A stretch of DNA of 64,000 bases from Polyangiaceae bacterium (GCA_019637295.1 JAHBVX010000013.1:108184-172183); one strand, 5' to 3'; positions 8,822-20,014 are shown, numbered from the stretch's first letter. The notes: generated from the letters alone by a model not told the origin. A program made the numbers and translations.

Positions 8822-10851
8822 GCCACGTCGAGCCCGTCGTCGCTCACGCGCGCAGGCCGCGGCGGCTCCGCCCCCCCGGCGAACACCAAGAGCGCCCCAT
8901 CGAGCTCTTCCTGGGAGCCCACCAGGATGACGCGATCGCCGGCTTCGAGCCGGGTGTCCGGGCTTGGATTCGAGATCAGCTCCTCTCCTCGGCGGATCGC
9001 GACCAAGCTGGCACCGGTCTGGTTGCGCAGATCCAGCTCCCGCAGGGTCTTGCCGTCCGCCGGTGCCCCCGGCCTGAGTATCAGCGTGTCGACGGGAAGA
9101 CGCGCCAGATCGCCGTGCCCGAGCTTGCCCACGGGCGCTGGCGACGACGGCGAGCGCAGCATCTGATACATCCCCTCCCGGCAATGCTCGACCAGGTCGA
9201 GTACCACGTTCCGCGGCACGTCGAAGTGGTGCAAGACCTGACTGAAGATCTCGATGGACGTCTCGAACTCCTCGGGGATGACCTCATCTGCCCCGAGCCC
9301 CTTGAGCTCCTCCACTTCGGCGACGAAGCGCGTGCGTACGACGATGAAGACGTCGGGGTTCTGCATCCGGACCAAGCTCACGGTGGCGCGAGTGGCCGTG
9401 GCGTCGGAGATCGCGACGACGACCGCGCGCGCACGCTTCAGGCCCGCGTGCTGCAGTATCTCGATCCGAGTCGAGTCCCCGAAATCGATGGGCTCGCCCT
9501 CGTCCCGCGCACGGCGCACCGTCTCCGGGTTCAACTCCAGGATGACGTACGGAACCGACGTCGAACGCAAGGCACGCGCCACGTTGCGACCATTCACGCC
9601 ATAGCCCACGATGATCACGTGCTCGGACACTTGATGCTCTGCCCCGGCAGCCACGTCCGCGTTCCTCCCCCAGGGCACCATCCGAGCGTGAACGGGCGCA
9701 CGCCCACCCGCGATCTCGCCCACCTTCAGCAGGAGGGGGGTGGCGATCATGGTAACCACGCTCGCCGCCAGGAACACCTGGTACTCGTGCTGAGAGAGCA
9801 AGTCGAATCCCTTGCCCGTGTGCGCCAGGACGAAAGCGAACTCCCCCACCTGCGCGAGGGCGAAGCTGGAACGCAGCACGATCGGGATCCCATGCCCCAG
9901 CAGCAACACCGGCAGCGCGGCGCACAGCAGCTTGACCATGACGATCGCGAGCACCGTCCCGCTCACCAGCATCAGGTTGGAGACGACGAAGCCAACGTCC
10001 ATCAGCATGCCAATGGACAGGAAGAACAGGCTGCCGAACGCGTCACGGAACGGTACCGCTTCGGCTAGAGCCTGGTGTCCGTACTCGCTCTCGCTGACCG
10101 CCAGCCCCGCGAGAAATGCGCCGAGCGCCAACGACAAGCCGGCCACCGAGGTCAGGTAGGCCGTCCCCAAGCACAGGACCACGAGCAACGTGAGGAACAA
10201 CTCGCGACTGCGAGTGCGCACTACTTGAAACAGAATGGGCGGCACCAGCTTACGCGCGGCGATGACCACTCCCACGACGATCAGCACCGCCTTGCCCAGG
10301 GTGATGAACACGGCCGTGCTCCCGCCTCCCACACCCGCGCAGAACGGCGCGAGGAGCATCATCGGCACGATGCACAGATCTTGAAACAGCAGCACGCCCA
10401 GCGCTATCCGCCCCGACGGCGTTCCCAGCTTGCCCGAATCTCCGAGCAGGCGCAGCACGATCGCAGTGCTGGACAGCGCCACGAGGAATCCAAAGAAGAT
10501 GGCCTTGCCCCCCGGAGCATCACCGCGGAAGTAGGTCATCGCCGCGACCGCCAGGGTGGTGAGCACGACCTGACCCCCCCCCCCTCCCAGGATGGTGCGC
10601 CACATGCCGACGAGCTGCGCCAGCGAGAACTCCAGACCGATGGTGAATAGCAGCAGCACCACACCGATCTCGGCGAGCACCTCCACGCGGTGGACGTCGC
10701 GGATCAGGTTCAGCGCGTGCGGACCGGCCAGTGCTCCGGCAACCAGCAGCCCAACCAGGGGGGGGACACGCAGCGGGCGCAACGCGAACACGACGGCGCC
10801 ACCGAGCGCGAAGGCGAGCAGCAGGTCGCGAAGAAACGCAAAGTCGTGCAT
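8812..10851 (-). CDS. CPA2-family cation/proton antiporter with RCK (TrkA-N/TrkA-C) domains
   Basis: Inner-membrane monovalent cation/proton antiporter of the KefB/KefC type, 679 residues. About 12 transmembrane helices lie in residues 1-390 (IGVVLLLFTIGLEFSLAQLV; the exchanger motif FQDLCIVPMMLL). A TrkA-N/RCK nucleotide-binding domain follows at about 410-530 (IIVGYGVNGRNVARAL), and a TrkA-C domain closes the protein (LREL..LRNQTGASLVAIRRGEE, RLEAGDRVILVGSQEEL). In this family the RCK domains gate transport by binding NAD(H) or other ligands. No glutathione-gating partner (KefF/KefG) is nearby. An 11-base C run (G run in the coding strand) at 10574-10584 falls in the codons for a Gly stretch near residue 90. 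Confidence 0.93.
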   Translation of the reverse strand: MHDFAFLRDLLLAFALGGAVVFALRPLRVPPLVGLLVAGALAGPHALNLIRDVHRVEVLAEIGVVLLLFTIGLEFSLAQLVGMWRTILGGGGGQVVLTTLAVAAMTYFRGDAPGGKAIFFGFLVALSSTAIVLRLLGDSGKLGTPSGRIALGVLLFQDLCIVPMMLLAPFCAGVGGGSTAVFITLGKAVLIVVGVVIAARKLVPPILFQVVRTRSRELFLTLLVVLCLGTAYLTSVAGLSLALGAFLAGLAVSESEYGHQALAEAVPFRDAFGSLFFLSIGMLMDVGFVVSNLMLVSGTVLAIVMVKLLCAALPVLLLGHGIPIVLRSSFALAQVGEFAFVLAHTGKGFDLLSQHEYQVFLAASVVTMIATPLLLKVGEIAGGRAPVHARMVPWGRNADVAAGAEHQVSEHVIIVGYGVNGRNVARALRSTSVPYVILELNPETVRRARDEGEPIDFGDSTRIEILQHAGLKRARAVVVAISDATATRATVSLVRMQNPDVFIVVRTRFVAEVEELKGLGADEVIPEEFETSIEIFSQVLHHFDVPRNVVLDLVEHCREGMYQMLRSPSSPAPVGKLGHGDLARLPVDTLILRPGAPADGKTLRELDLRNQTGASLVAIRRGEELISNPSPDTRLEAGDRVILVGSQEELDGALLVFAGGAEPPRPARVSDDGLDVAQR

Positions 10852-10944
10852 GGGGGGCGCGCGGGGTCTGGTCTACGGTACCCCGTCCTCCGGGCGGTAG
10901 GCGACGCTCCAGGCGCGCGTTCGTCGAGGTCGACGGCTGCCAAG

Positions 10945-10986
10945 ACGACAAAACGACAAAGGCGCGCCTGGTGGTCCAGACGCGCC
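10945..10986 (-). terminator. intrinsic terminator of the rplV-rplQ ribosomal operon
   Basis: On the minus strand GGCGCGTCTGG, loop ACCA, CCAGGCGCGCC (10986 to 10961) forms an 11-bp stem with one G-U pair, followed by TTTGTCGTTTTGTCG. It lies 27 bp after the rplQ stop and is the clearest rho-independent terminator in the window. Confidence 0.9.
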
Positions 10987-11012
10987 CGTCGAAGCAGCGG
11001 AAAGCTCCGGCC

Positions 11013-11531
11013 TCAACCCGCCGCGGCCACCTCCGGCTCAGCCGCTGGGGCTGGCTTGGGGGCGGCCTTCTTGGGGGCAGGGGCGCCTGCCTCCACCAGC
11101 TCCACGATCGCCATCGGCGCGTTGTCGCCCCGGCGGTGGCCCAGCTTGATGATGCGCGTGTATCCACCCGGTCGCTCTGCGAAGCGCTTGGCCAGGTCTA
11201 CGAACACCTTCTCGACCAGGTCGATCTTCTTGGACTGGCCATCCTTCTCCAGCACGGCGAAGCGGCGCAGGAAGCGCGCCACCTGAGCCGCCGCAGCTTG
11301 ACGGCGCGCGCGATCCGCCTCGCTCAGCTCGGCCGCCGGAGTGTAGGCGATCGCGCCGAGACGGCGCGCGCGAGTGATCACCCGCTCGGCGACGCGGCGC
11401 AACTCCTTGGCCTTCGCGTCCGTCGTCTCGATACGCTCGTGCGCCACGAGGTTGGCCGTGAGCGCGCGAAGCATCGCCTTGCGGTGGCTGGTATTTCGGC
11501 CGAACTGTCGGCCCGCTTTTCGATGACGCAT
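11013..11531 (-). CDS. rplQ: 50S ribosomal protein L17
   Basis: Large-subunit protein L17, 172 residues. The core [20 protein letters not shown] and [20 protein letters not shown] is canonical. A Pro/Ala-rich tail (about 147-172, [19 protein letters not shown]) makes it longer than the roughly 120 residues usual in E. coli. It is the last gene of the operon, 28 bp after rpoA, and is followed by the 10945-10986 terminator. Confidence 0.97.
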   Translation of the reverse strand: MRHRKAGRQFGRNTSHRKAMLRALTANLVAHERIETTDAKAKELRRVAERVITRARRLGAIAYTPAAELSEADRARRQAAAAQVARFLRRFAVLEKDGQSKKIDLVEKVFVDLAKRFAERPGGYTRIIKLGHRRGDNAPMAIVELVEAGAPAPKKAAPKPAPAAEPEVAAAG

Positions 11532-11559
11532 CGGGAAAACTCCTGTTGGACGCCGGCGC

Positions 11560-12585
<1,026 letters not shown>

Positions 12586-12727
12586 TGGCTCTGCTCCTTC
12601 GTCGTGGGCCCATCAGGGCCATCTGCGCGACCGTCCCGAGCGCTGGAGGAACCCGCTCCCCGTCCCGCTCCGCGGTCTGCCCGCATGCGCCGGTCGCGCA
12701 CGAGGCGCGAGCCGACGAAAACTGCTG

Positions 12728-13357
12728 TCACCGGCTGTAATACTCGACCACGTACTGCTCGCGAATCATGGGCTCGTTGAGCTCGTCGCGGACGGGCATG
12801 GTCTTGATCGTCCCTGCCAGCTTGTCCTTCTCCACGTCGATCCAGGTCGGGGGCGTCTTGCTCTCCGCCTGCGCCAACGCCTGAGTGATGTAGGCGATCT
12901 TCCTGCTCTTCTCGCGAACCTCGATCTTGTCGTTGATCTTCACGCGGTAGCTGGGAATGTTGAGGCGCTTGCCGTTCACCAAGATGTGGTTGTGGCGAAC
13001 CAGCTGCCGCGCCTGCGGGCGGCTGGTGGCGAAGCCCATGCGATGAACCACGTTGTCGAGGCGGCGCTCGATCAGCCCCAGCATCTCCTCGCCGGTGCGG
13101 CCCTTCATGCCTGAAGCCTGCGCGTAGTAGCCCGAGAACTGCCGCTCGAGCAGGCCGTAGATGCGACGCATCTTCTGCTTCTCGCGCAGCCGGAGACCGT
13201 ACTCGCTCAGCTTGATGCGACCTTGGCCGTGCTGACCTGGGGGATAGGGGCGGCGCACGACGGCGCACTTCTCCGTGAAGCAGCGCTCACCCTTGAGGTA
13301 GAGCTTCATGCCTTCGCGACGGCAGAGCTTGCATACGGGTCCGAGATACCGAGCCAT
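12728..13357 (-). CDS. rpsD: 30S ribosomal protein S4
   Basis: Primary 16S-rRNA-binding protein, 209 residues, and in many bacteria the autoregulator of the alpha operon. The N-terminus keeps the zinc-type cysteines (CKLCRREG and CFTEKC), so it is the zinc-binding form. The S4 RNA-binding domain is at about 98-160 (RRLDNVVHRMGFATSRPQAR, RHNHILVNGKRLNIPSY). A GAGAAGG ribosome-binding site precedes ATG 13357. Confidence 0.98.
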   Translation of the reverse strand: MARYLGPVCKLCRREGMKLYLKGERCFTEKCAVVRRPYPPGQHGQGRIKLSEYGLRLREKQKMRRIYGLLERQFSGYYAQASGMKGRTGEEMLGLIERRLDNVVHRMGFATSRPQARQLVRHNHILVNGKRLNIPSYRVKINDKIEVREKSRKIAYITQALAQAESKTPPTWIDVEKDKLAGTIKTMPVRDELNEPMIREQYVVEYYSR

Positions 13358-13387
13358 CTTGTTACCTTCTCTTGGAGCTGCTGACTG

Positions 13388-13780
13388 TTAGACCCGACGG
13401 CGCTTCGGCGGCCGGCAACCGTTGTGGGGAATGGGCGTCACGTCGCGAATCACGGACACGCGAAAGCCAACCTGTTGAAACGCTCGGAGCGCGCTCTCGC
13501 GCCCCGCGCCCGGGCCCTTCACGAACACGGCCACGGTGCGAACCCCGTGCTCCTGCGCGCGGCGACCAGCCTCTTCGGCAGCGAGCTGCGCCGCGAACGG
13601 CGTGCTCTTGCGCGACCCCTTGAAGCCGCGCGACCCGGCGCTGGCCCAAGACAACACGTTGCCGTTGATGTCCGTGATGGTGACGATGGTGTTGTTGAAC
13701 GTCGAGCGGATGTGCGCGATGCCGGTCGCGATGTTCTTCTTGACCGTCTTCTTCTGGGTGCGCTTCTTGGGATTGGCCAT
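13388..13780 (-). CDS. rpsK: 30S ribosomal protein S11
   Basis: Platform protein of the small subunit, 130 residues, with [20 protein letters not shown] and the conserved C-terminus [19 protein letters not shown]. It lies 14 bp downstream of rpsM and 30 bp upstream of rpsD, in canonical order. Length and sequence are typical. Confidence 0.98.
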   Translation of the reverse strand: MANPKKRTQKKTVKKNIATGIAHIRSTFNNTIVTITDINGNVLSWASAGSRGFKGSRKSTPFAAQLAAEEAGRRAQEHGVRTVAVFVKGPGAGRESALRAFQQVGFRVSVIRDVTPIPHNGCRPPKRRRV

Positions 13781-13794
13781 GATCTGTTCCTAAT

Positions 13795-14154
<360 letters not shown>

Positions 14155-14176
14155 CGGTATGTGCTTCCTATCCTGA

Positions 14177-14290
14177 TCAGCCCTGGCGCTGCTTGTGACG
14201 CGGGTTGTCGCAGATCACCCGAACTACGCCTTTGCGGCGGATGACCTTGCACTTGTCGCAAACCTTCTTGACGCTGGGACGAACTTTCAT
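14177..14290 (-). CDS. rpmJ: 50S ribosomal protein L36
   Basis: Very small (37 residues) large-subunit protein, read directly from the sequence: [20 protein letters not shown] followed by [17 protein letters not shown]. Cys11, Cys14, Cys27 and His32 form the zinc site, so this is the zinc-dependent paralogue. It sits between infA and rpsM, as in most bacteria. Confidence 0.96.
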   Translation of the reverse strand: MKVRPSVKKVCDKCKVIRRKGVVRVICDNPRHKQRQG

Positions 14291-14299
14291 GACGGGCCT

Positions 14300-14536
14300 T
14301 CAGAGTTTCTCGGTGATTTGGCCTCGGTTGGGATCCTGGCTGGACAGCTTGACGGCGACGCGGTCACCCGCGATGAGTCTGACCACCGAGTGGCGTGCTC
14401 GGGAGCTGACTCCCGCGCGCACTTCGCGACCGCTGGAGAGACGCACCCGGTACATGGCTCGGGGCAGCACCTCCTCGACTCTTCCGTCTATCGTATCGCT
14501 ATCCTTCCGCTCTCCTCCGCTATTGCTCGAGTTCAT
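14300..14536 (-). CDS. infA: translation initiation factor IF-1
   Basis: S1-fold initiation factor that occupies the ribosomal A site, 78 residues. The core DTIDGRVEEVLPRAMYRVRL and RLIAGDRVAVKLSSQDPNRG identify it; the middle (GREVRAGVSSRARHSVV) is more divergent than usual. ATG 14536 lies inside the 3' end of adk (17-bp overlap), which suggests coupling. The in-frame ATG at 14608 lies well inside adk and is rejected. It replaces the common adk-map-infA arrangement: no methionine aminopeptidase gene is present. Confidence 0.92.
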   Translation of the reverse strand: MNSSNSGGERKDSDTIDGRVEEVLPRAMYRVRLSSGREVRAGVSSRARHSVVRLIAGDRVAVKLSSQDPNRGQITEKL

Positions 14537-15158
14537 TGCTGATCCGAGCCGTGACTTCTTCCGGTTTGCCGACGCCGTCGACTCGCCGTAGCAATCCTCG
14601 TTGACCATAGAAGGGCAGCAAAGCTGCCGTCATGGCGTCGTACTCGTCGAGACGACGCCGAACCGTCTCCTCCCGATCGTCGGCTCGGTGTTCGAGCTCG
14701 GCATCCGGGGGCGGGAGAGAGTACTTCAGGTGATAGATTTGTCCAGTCCGTTTGTCGGTTCGGCGTAGGGTCGCCCGCTCGACCAGCAGGTCGTGGGGCA
14801 CGTCGATCTGGAGCACGTGGGTCAGCGGGGTGCCCCGCCGCTCGAGCAGCGACTCGAGGGCCTCGGCCTGGGGGACGGTGCGGGGGAAGCCGTCCAGGAT
14901 GAAGCCTCGCTCGGCGTCCGCTTCGGTCAGCCGCTCGGCCACCAGCCCGATCACCACCGAGTCGGGGACCAGCCTTCCGGTCGACATGTAGCCGTCAGCC
15001 TCCCGGCCCAGGGCGGTACCGGCGGCCCGGGCGGCTCGGAGCATGTCGCCGGTCGAGATCTTGGGGATGCCAAAGCGACTCGCGAGTAGCTCGCCCTGGG
15101 TGCCCTTGCCGCTCGCGGGCGGCCCCAGGAGCACGAGCTGCAAGGCGCGCTCGGTCAC
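14520..15158 (-). CDS. adk: adenylate kinase
   Basis: Interconverts ATP + AMP and 2 ADP; 212 residues. P-loop GPPASGKGTQ, AMP-binding STGDMLRAA and FILDGFPRT, and a full LID region (LRRTDKRTGQIYH..REETVRRRL) lacking zinc cysteines. GTG 15158 overlaps the secY stop (GTGA), so translation is coupled to secY. Confidence 0.97.
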   Translation of the reverse strand: MTERALQLVLLGPPASGKGTQGELLASRFGIPKISTGDMLRAARAAGTALGREADGYMSTGRLVPDSVVIGLVAERLTEADAERGFILDGFPRTVPQAEALESLLERRGTPLTHVLQIDVPHDLLVERATLRRTDKRTGQIYHLKYSLPPPDAELEHRADDREETVRRRLDEYDAMTAALLPFYGQRGLLRRVDGVGKPEEVTARISNELEQ

Positions 15159-16486
15159 GTGGCCCTCCGGCCGGAGAGCTTGGTCACTCGGGGTCCGGTG
15201 AGCCCCTCGTAGCTGCGGGTGATGAGGTGCGCCTCGATCTGGTTGACGGTCTCGAGCGCGACGCCCACGACGATCATCAGGCTGGTGCCTCCGAACTGGA
15301 ACGGCACTCGGAGCGCGCCGCTGAGCACGGCGGGTACGACGCAGATCGCAGCCACGTAGATCGACCCACCCACCGTCAGGCGCGTCAGCACGCGGTCCAG
15401 GTACTCGGCGGTCTGCTTGCCGGGACGAATCCCGGGGATGTTGGCCTGCTGCTTCTTCAGGTTGTCCGCCACGTCCACGGGCTGGAACGTCACCGCGGTG
15501 TAGAAGAAACAAAAGAAGATGATCAGCGCGCCGAACATGGTGTGAAACACCCAGTCGCCACGGTTGAGGGCGGCCGACAGCCGCGTCATGCCCGGGATGT
15601 TGAAGCCCGCGAGCGTGGTCGGGAACAGGAGCAAGCTGGAGGCGAAGATGGGCGGGATCATGCTCGCCATGTTCACCTTCAGCGGGAGGTGAGCGCTGCG
15701 GCCGCCATAAATGTGTCTGCCGACTTGTCGGCGCGCGTACTGGATGGGTATCCGGCGTTGGGCGCGCTCGAAGAAGACGACCACCGAGATGCTGACCAGG
15801 ATGATGCCCAGGAGCAGCGCGATGGTCAGGGGCTCGATCTGCCCGGCGTTCGCCTGCCAGTAGCTGCCCACCGCCGACGGGATGCCGCTGACGATGCTCG
15901 CGAAGATGATGAGCGAGATGCCGTTGCCAATGCCGCGCTCGGTGGCCTGCTCGCCCAGCCACATGATCAGCGCCGTGCCCGTGGTCAGGGTGAGGATGGT
16001 CATCAGACGGAATGGCCAGCCTGAGCTCTGCACCACGTCCCCGAAGCGACCGCCGCCCATGTCCGCGTCGTTGAGGCCTTCGAGATAGAGCGCGACACCG
16101 AAGGACTGGAACACGCTGAGCACGATGGTGCCGTAACGCGTGTACTGCTCGAGCTTGCGACGCCCGGCTTCCCCCTCCTTCTTCAGCTCCTCCACCTGTT
16201 TGCTCACCATGCCGAGCAGCTGCATGATGATGCTCGCGGAGATGTACGGCATGATGCCGAGCGCGAAGATGGACAGGTTCTCCAGCGCACCGCCGGAGAA
16301 CAAGTTGAACAAGCCTAGGATGCCGCCTTCTCCGCTCACGATGCTGCGCATCACGTTGCGGTCCACGCCCGGCGTCGTGATGAACACGCCCACGCGGTAG
16401 ATGGCCAGCACGGCCAGCGAGAAGGCGATCCGGCGTCGGAGCTCGGGCACCTTCGTGATGTTGGAGAAGCCGCTGACGATGGCCAT
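15155..16486 (-). CDS. secY: Sec translocon channel subunit SecY
   Basis: Inner-membrane pore of the general secretion pathway, 443 residues and ten predicted transmembrane helices. It begins AIVSGFSNITKVPELRRRI; the SecY signatures GIMPYISASIIMQLL and TRYGTIVLSVFQSFGVAL are present. It follows rplO after an 89-bp gap and overlaps adk at its stop. Confidence 0.98.
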   Translation of the reverse strand: MAIVSGFSNITKVPELRRRIAFSLAVLAIYRVGVFITTPGVDRNVMRSIVSGEGGILGLFNLFSGGALENLSIFALGIMPYISASIIMQLLGMVSKQVEELKKEGEAGRRKLEQYTRYGTIVLSVFQSFGVALYLEGLNDADMGGGRFGDVVQSSGWPFRLMTILTLTTGTALIMWLGEQATERGIGNGISLIIFASIVSGIPSAVGSYWQANAGQIEPLTIALLLGIILVSISVVVFFERAQRRIPIQYARRQVGRHIYGGRSAHLPLKVNMASMIPPIFASSLLLFPTTLAGFNIPGMTRLSAALNRGDWVFHTMFGALIIFFCFFYTAVTFQPVDVADNLKKQQANIPGIRPGKQTAEYLDRVLTRLTVGGSIYVAAICVVPAVLSGALRVPFQFGGTSLMIVVGVALETVNQIEAHLITRSYEGLTGPRVTKLSGRRAT

Positions 16487-16575
16487 CGGAGAACCTCGCT
16501 CAGACTCGGATTTCGCCCTGGCTGGCAGCGATGTGCAGGATCATCGTCGGGGACCTGGGCCGAAGGGTCCGGGGC

Positions 16576-17061
16576 TCAATCGGCACTGGCTTCGGTCTCG
16601 GCTGCAGGCGCAGCCAAGCGCACCACCGTGCCGCCAGCCTTCTCGATCTTTTCCTGCGCCGACTTGCTGAAGCCGTGGGCAGTGACGGTCAACTTGCGGG
16701 TGAGCTCACCCTCACCCAGGATCTTGATGCGCACGTCGCGCCCCTGAACCAAGCGCGCCTCCCGGAGCTTCTGTTCGTCCACGGCGGAGCCGGCGTCGAA
16801 GCGCTCGAGTTGGGAGACGTTGACGAGCACGGTCTTGACCGGGAATGGCACGCGGAAGCCGCGCTTCGGCAGGCGGCGCTGCATGGGCGTCTGACCACCC
16901 TGGAAGTGCAGCTTGTGGATGTTGCCGGGCTGACGGGCCTTCTGGCCCTTCTGGCCGCGACCCGCGGTCTTGCCCAGCCCGCTGCCGATGCCGCGGCCGA
17001 GCCGCTTCTCGCGGGTGCGAGCGCCCTCGGGCGGGGACAGTCGCGAGAGAATGTCGCTCAT
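16576..17061 (-). CDS. rplO: 50S ribosomal protein L15
   Basis: Large-subunit protein, 161 residues, with the Gly-rich N-terminus KRLGRGIGSGLGKTAGRGQK and the central GGQTPMQRRLPKRGF. ATG 17061 overlaps the rpmD stop (ATGA). The Ala-rich tail after the core is slightly extended. Confidence 0.97.
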   Translation of the reverse strand: MSDILSRLSPPEGARTREKRLGRGIGSGLGKTAGRGQKGQKARQPGNIHKLHFQGGQTPMQRRLPKRGFRVPFPVKTVLVNVSQLERFDAGSAVDEQKLREARLVQGRDVRIKILGEGELTRKLTVTAHGFSKSAQEKIEKAGGTVVRLAAPAAETEASAD

Positions 17062-17249
17062 GACGTCTTCTCCTGCACCTCGACGAGGTGCATCACTTTC
17101 TTGATCATGCCGCGAAACGACGGCGTGTTGTCGACGAGCACGCTGCTGCCGATACCGCGCAGCCCGAGGCCCGCGAGCACCTTGCGCTGCGGATGCGGGC
17201 GGCCAATCTCGCTGCGCACTTGCTTGACTTCGAGCTTCTGGGTGTTCAC
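17058..17249 (-). CDS. rpmD: 50S ribosomal protein L30
   Basis: Small large-subunit protein, 63 residues, with [20 protein letters not shown] and [20 protein letters not shown] 17249 overlaps the rpsE stop (GTGA). Longer in-frame starts would run inside rpsE. Confidence 0.95.
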   Translation of the reverse strand: MNTQKLEVKQVRSEIGRPHPQRKVLAGLGLRGIGSSVLVDNTPSFRGMIKKVMHLVEVQEKTS

Positions 17250-17839
17250 GAGGTCGATCCTCCAGATTCGGTGTGTCCACTCGAGGCAACGATGGACTGC
17301 GCCGTGGCGGCGCGGCCGCTCATGCGCTGGACACCGTAGTCGTGGGTGACGTCCTCCACCTGCTTGTCGCGAGCGGTCGCAACCTGATCCGGGGTCCGCA
17401 GACGGCTGAGAGCGTCCATCGTGGCGTTGACGACGTTGTACTTGTTCGACGAGCCGAGGCACTTCGACAAGATGTCGTGAATGCCCGCGCTCTCCACGAC
17501 GGCCCGCACCGGACCGCCCGCGATCACGCCCGTGCCAGGCGCTGCCGGGCGCAGCAGGACGCGGCCAGCGCCGAACTCGCCGACGACCTCGTGCGGAATG
17601 GTGGCGCCGATCATGGGCACCTTGAACAGGTTCTTGCGCGCCTGGTCGTTGCCCTTGCGAATGGCCTCCGGGACCTCATTGGCCTTGCCCAGACCCACGC
17701 CCACGTTCCCCGCTTCGTCGCCTACGACCACCAGCGCAGCAAAGCTGAACCGGCGACCGCCTTTGACGACCTTCGCCACGCGGTTGATGTGGATGACGCG
17801 CTCCTTGAGCTTCTCTTCGTCGTACTGCTCGAAAGCCAT
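17246..17839 (-). CDS. rpsE: 30S ribosomal protein S5
   Basis: Small-subunit accuracy protein, 197 residues: double-stranded-RNA-binding domain ([20 protein letters not shown]) and the C-terminal domain ([20 protein letters not shown]). The C-terminus has a Ser/Gly/Thr-rich extension beyond the usual 165 or so residues. Confidence 0.97.
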   Translation of the reverse strand: MAFEQYDEEKLKERVIHINRVAKVVKGGRRFSFAALVVVGDEAGNVGVGLGKANEVPEAIRKGNDQARKNLFKVPMIGATIPHEVVGEFGAGRVLLRPAAPGTGVIAGGPVRAVVESAGIHDILSKCLGSSNKYNVVNATMDALSRLRTPDQVATARDKQVEDVTHDYGVQRMSGRAATAQSIVASSGHTESGGSTS

Positions 17840-17882
17840 GATTGTTCTCGATTGCTAAAGATTGCCTGGCGGAAAGCGCGTC

Positions 17883-18242
17883 TCAGAATGCAAGCCCGGC
17901 TTCGCGCGCTGCATCCGCCAGCGCCTTGACCCGACCGTGATAGAGGTAGCCGTTGCGGTCGAACACGACCTTGTCGATCTTCTTCTCCAGGCAGATCTTC
18001 GCGAGCAGCGCGCCCACCTTGGTGGCCGCGTCGCGCTTGCTGTCTTCGCCTAGGGTGGTCTTCAGATCGCGAGACAGCGTGCAAGCCGACGCCAGCGTCT
18101 TGCCGGACACGTCGTCGACGACCTGCGCGTAGATGTGCTTCGCGCTGCGAAACACCGTGAGCCGGGGACGCACCCCCGTGCCGGAGATCTTGGTACGAAT
18201 TCGGAGCTTGCGCCGCTTTCGGCCCGTCAGGTTCTTGTGCAT
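17883..18242 (-). CDS. rplR: 50S ribosomal protein L18
   Basis: 5S-rRNA-binding protein, 119 residues: [38 protein letters not shown] and the C-terminal [20 protein letters not shown]. Canonical position between rplF and rpsE. Confidence 0.97.
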   Translation of the reverse strand: MHKNLTGRKRRKLRIRTKISGTGVRPRLTVFRSAKHIYAQVVDDVSGKTLASACTLSRDLKTTLGEDSKRDAATKVGALLAKICLEKKIDKVVFDRNGYLYHGRVKALADAAREAGLAF

Positions 18243-18262
18243 GACTTTGCTGCCTCGCTCGC

Positions 18263-18841
18263 TTACTTCTTGCCGCCCTTGCCGGCCTTGCCCGCCTTGC
18301 GTCGGATCTGCTCACCGCGGTAGCGCACGCCCTTGCCCGCGTAGGGTTCTGGCGGACGGAAGCCGCGGATCGTCGCGCACGCCTGACCGAGCACCGACTT
18401 GTCGGGGCTGCTCAGGATGAGCAGCGTGCCCTTGGAGTCCCCTGGGACCGTGGCGTTTACGTCGGACGGCAACTCGTACACGACCGGATGCGACAAGCCG
18501 AGGGAGAACGTGATGGCGCGACCCTTGACCTCGCAGCGGTAGCCGGTGCCGTGGAGCTCCAGGATCCGCTCGTAGCCCTCGGAGGCGCCCTTGACCATGG
18601 ACGCGAGTAGCGCGCGGCCGAGGCCCTGAAGGCGCGGGGCATGCCGACCGGCAGCCGAAGCGTCCACCAGCAGCGCGTCCCCGTCCTTGGTCACCGCGAC
18701 CTCGTTGGGGATGATCTTGCTGAGCTTGCCCTTGGGCCCCTGGACTTCGATCTTGCCGACCACCCAGTTGACCGTGACGCCCTTGGGGAGGGCGACCGGG
18801 CGCTTGCCCAGGCGGGACAGCTTGGTCGTCTGCGCTTCCAT
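18263..18841 (-). CDS. rplF: 50S ribosomal protein L6
   Basis: Large-subunit protein near the sarcin-ricin loop, 192 residues, with two similar domains and the signature [20 protein letters not shown] near the C-terminus. ATG 18841 overlaps the rpsH stop by one base (TGATG); an in-frame ATG or GTG two codons earlier is possible. Confidence 0.97.
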   Translation of the reverse strand: MEAQTTKLSRLGKRPVALPKGVTVNWVVGKIEVQGPKGKLSKIIPNEVAVTKDGDALLVDASAAGRHAPRLQGLGRALLASMVKGASEGYERILELHGTGYRCEVKGRAITFSLGLSHPVVYELPSDVNATVPGDSKGTLLILSSPDKSVLGQACATIRGFRPPEPYAGKGVRYRGEQIRRKAGKAGKGGKK

Positions 18842-19242
18842 CACCACACCTCACACAGCAGCTCGCCGCCAAACTTCTTCCGACGAGCATCGGAGTCCGT
18901 CATGAGCCCGTGGGAGGTGCTCAGGATGGACACGCCGAGCCCGGAGAGGACGCGCGGGATCTTGTCGTAGCCGACGTACACGCGCCGACCGGGCTTGCTG
19001 ACACGACGCAGACCACGGAAGGCCGCCTGGCGATCTCGTCCATACTTGAGCACCACGGTGAGGGTGTCGCGGTTCTGCGGTCCCCACTTCTCGCTGCGCA
19101 CGTCCGCGATGTAGCCCTGAGCCTTGAGGAGCTGCGCAATGGCCAGCTTCAACTTGCTGTGGGGAATGTGCGTCATCTCGTGACGCGCGAGCGACGCGTT
19201 TCGAATGCGCGTCAGCATGTCAGCTACGGGATCGGTCATCAT
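18841..19242 (-). CDS. rpsH: 30S ribosomal protein S8
   Basis: Small-subunit assembly protein and, in many bacteria, the repressor of the spc operon; about 133 residues. Begins MMTDPVADMLTRIRNASLAR and ends in the S8 signature ILSTSHGLMTDSDARRKKFG. Two adjacent ATGs (19242 and 19239) can serve as start. Confidence 0.97.
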   Translation of the reverse strand: MMTDPVADMLTRIRNASLARHEMTHIPHSKLKLAIAQLLKAQGYIADVRSEKWGPQNRDTLTVVLKYGRDRQAAFRGLRRVSKPGRRVYVGYDKIPRVLSGLGVSILSTSHGLMTDSDARRKKFGGELLCEVW

Positions 19243-19246
19243 GGTG

Positions 19247-19432
19247 TCACCAGCTGGCCTTCGTGACGCCCGGCAGCTCGCCCTTGAGCGCGAGCAGCCG
19301 CAGGCAGACGCGGCAAAGGTTGAAGTCGCGGTAGAACGCTCGGGGCCGACCACAGACGTGGCAGCGGTTGTGTTGCCGCGTGGAGAACTTCGGCGTCTTG
19401 TTGAGCTTCACCCACTGGGATGCGCGTGCCAT
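19247..19432 (-). CDS. rpsN: 30S ribosomal protein S14, type Z (zinc form)
   Basis: Short (61-residue) S14 with a four-Cys zinc ribbon (CHVCGR and CRVC), the type-Z form also called rpsZ. ATG 19432 begins MARASQWVKLNKTPKFSTRQ. Its stop lies 4 bases before the first rpsH start codon, in canonical spc order. Confidence 0.96.
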   Translation of the reverse strand: MARASQWVKLNKTPKFSTRQHNRCHVCGRPRAFYRDFNLCRVCLRLLALKGELPGVTKASW

Positions 19433-19451
19433 TTTTCCAAAATCTCCTGAG

Positions 19452-20009
19452 TCAGTTACGGAAAGGCATCCCAAGGTGCTTCAGAAGCGCCTTGGCTTCT
19501 TCGTCACTCTCGGCCGTCGTGTTGATGGTGATGTTCATGCCCTTGATCTTGTCGACCTTGTCGAAGTTGATCTCGGGGAACACGATCTGCTCTTTGAGCC
19601 CGAGCGTGTAGTTGCCGGCGCCGTCGAAGGCGCGGGGGCTCGTGCCGCGGAAGTCGCGCACGCGCGGCAAGCTCAGCGTGATGAGCCGGTCGAGGAACTC
19701 CCACATGCGCTCCTTGCGCAGCGTGACCTTGACCCCAATGGGCATGTTCTCGCGCAGCTTGAAGCCAGCGATGCTCTTCTTGGCGCGGGTCACGACCGGC
19801 TTCTGGCCGGCGAGGGCGGCCAGTTCGATGACCGCGGAGTCGATCAGCTTGGGATTCCCCACGGCCTCGCCGAGACCCATGTTGATCACGATCTTCTTGA
19901 GGCGAGGCACCTGCATGACGTTGGCGTACCCGAAGGTCTTCATCAACGCGGGCACGATCTCTTTCTTGTACTTCTCGCGAAAGCGCGGCTGCACGGTCTC
20001 TTCGCTCAT
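19452..20009 (-). CDS. rplE: 50S ribosomal protein L5
   Basis: 5S-rRNA-binding central-protuberance protein, 185 residues, with [20 protein letters not shown] and [23 protein letters not shown] 20009 is used; a GTG three codons upstream (20018) overlaps the rplX stop as GTGA and is an equally plausible start. Confidence 0.97.
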   Translation of the reverse strand: MSEETVQPRFREKYKKEIVPALMKTFGYANVMQVPRLKKIVINMGLGEAVGNPKLIDSAVIELAALAGQKPVVTRAKKSIAGFKLRENMPIGVKVTLRKERMWEFLDRLITLSLPRVRDFRGTSPRAFDGAGNYTLGLKEQIVFPEINFDKVDKIKGMNITINTTAESDEEAKALLKHLGMPFRN

Positions 20010-20014
20010 GACGC

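Noticed and set aside
14160..14300. Secondary start or tRNA gene between infA and rpsM
   Set aside because: The segment is completely explained by the 37-codon rpmJ; no cloverleaf is seen.
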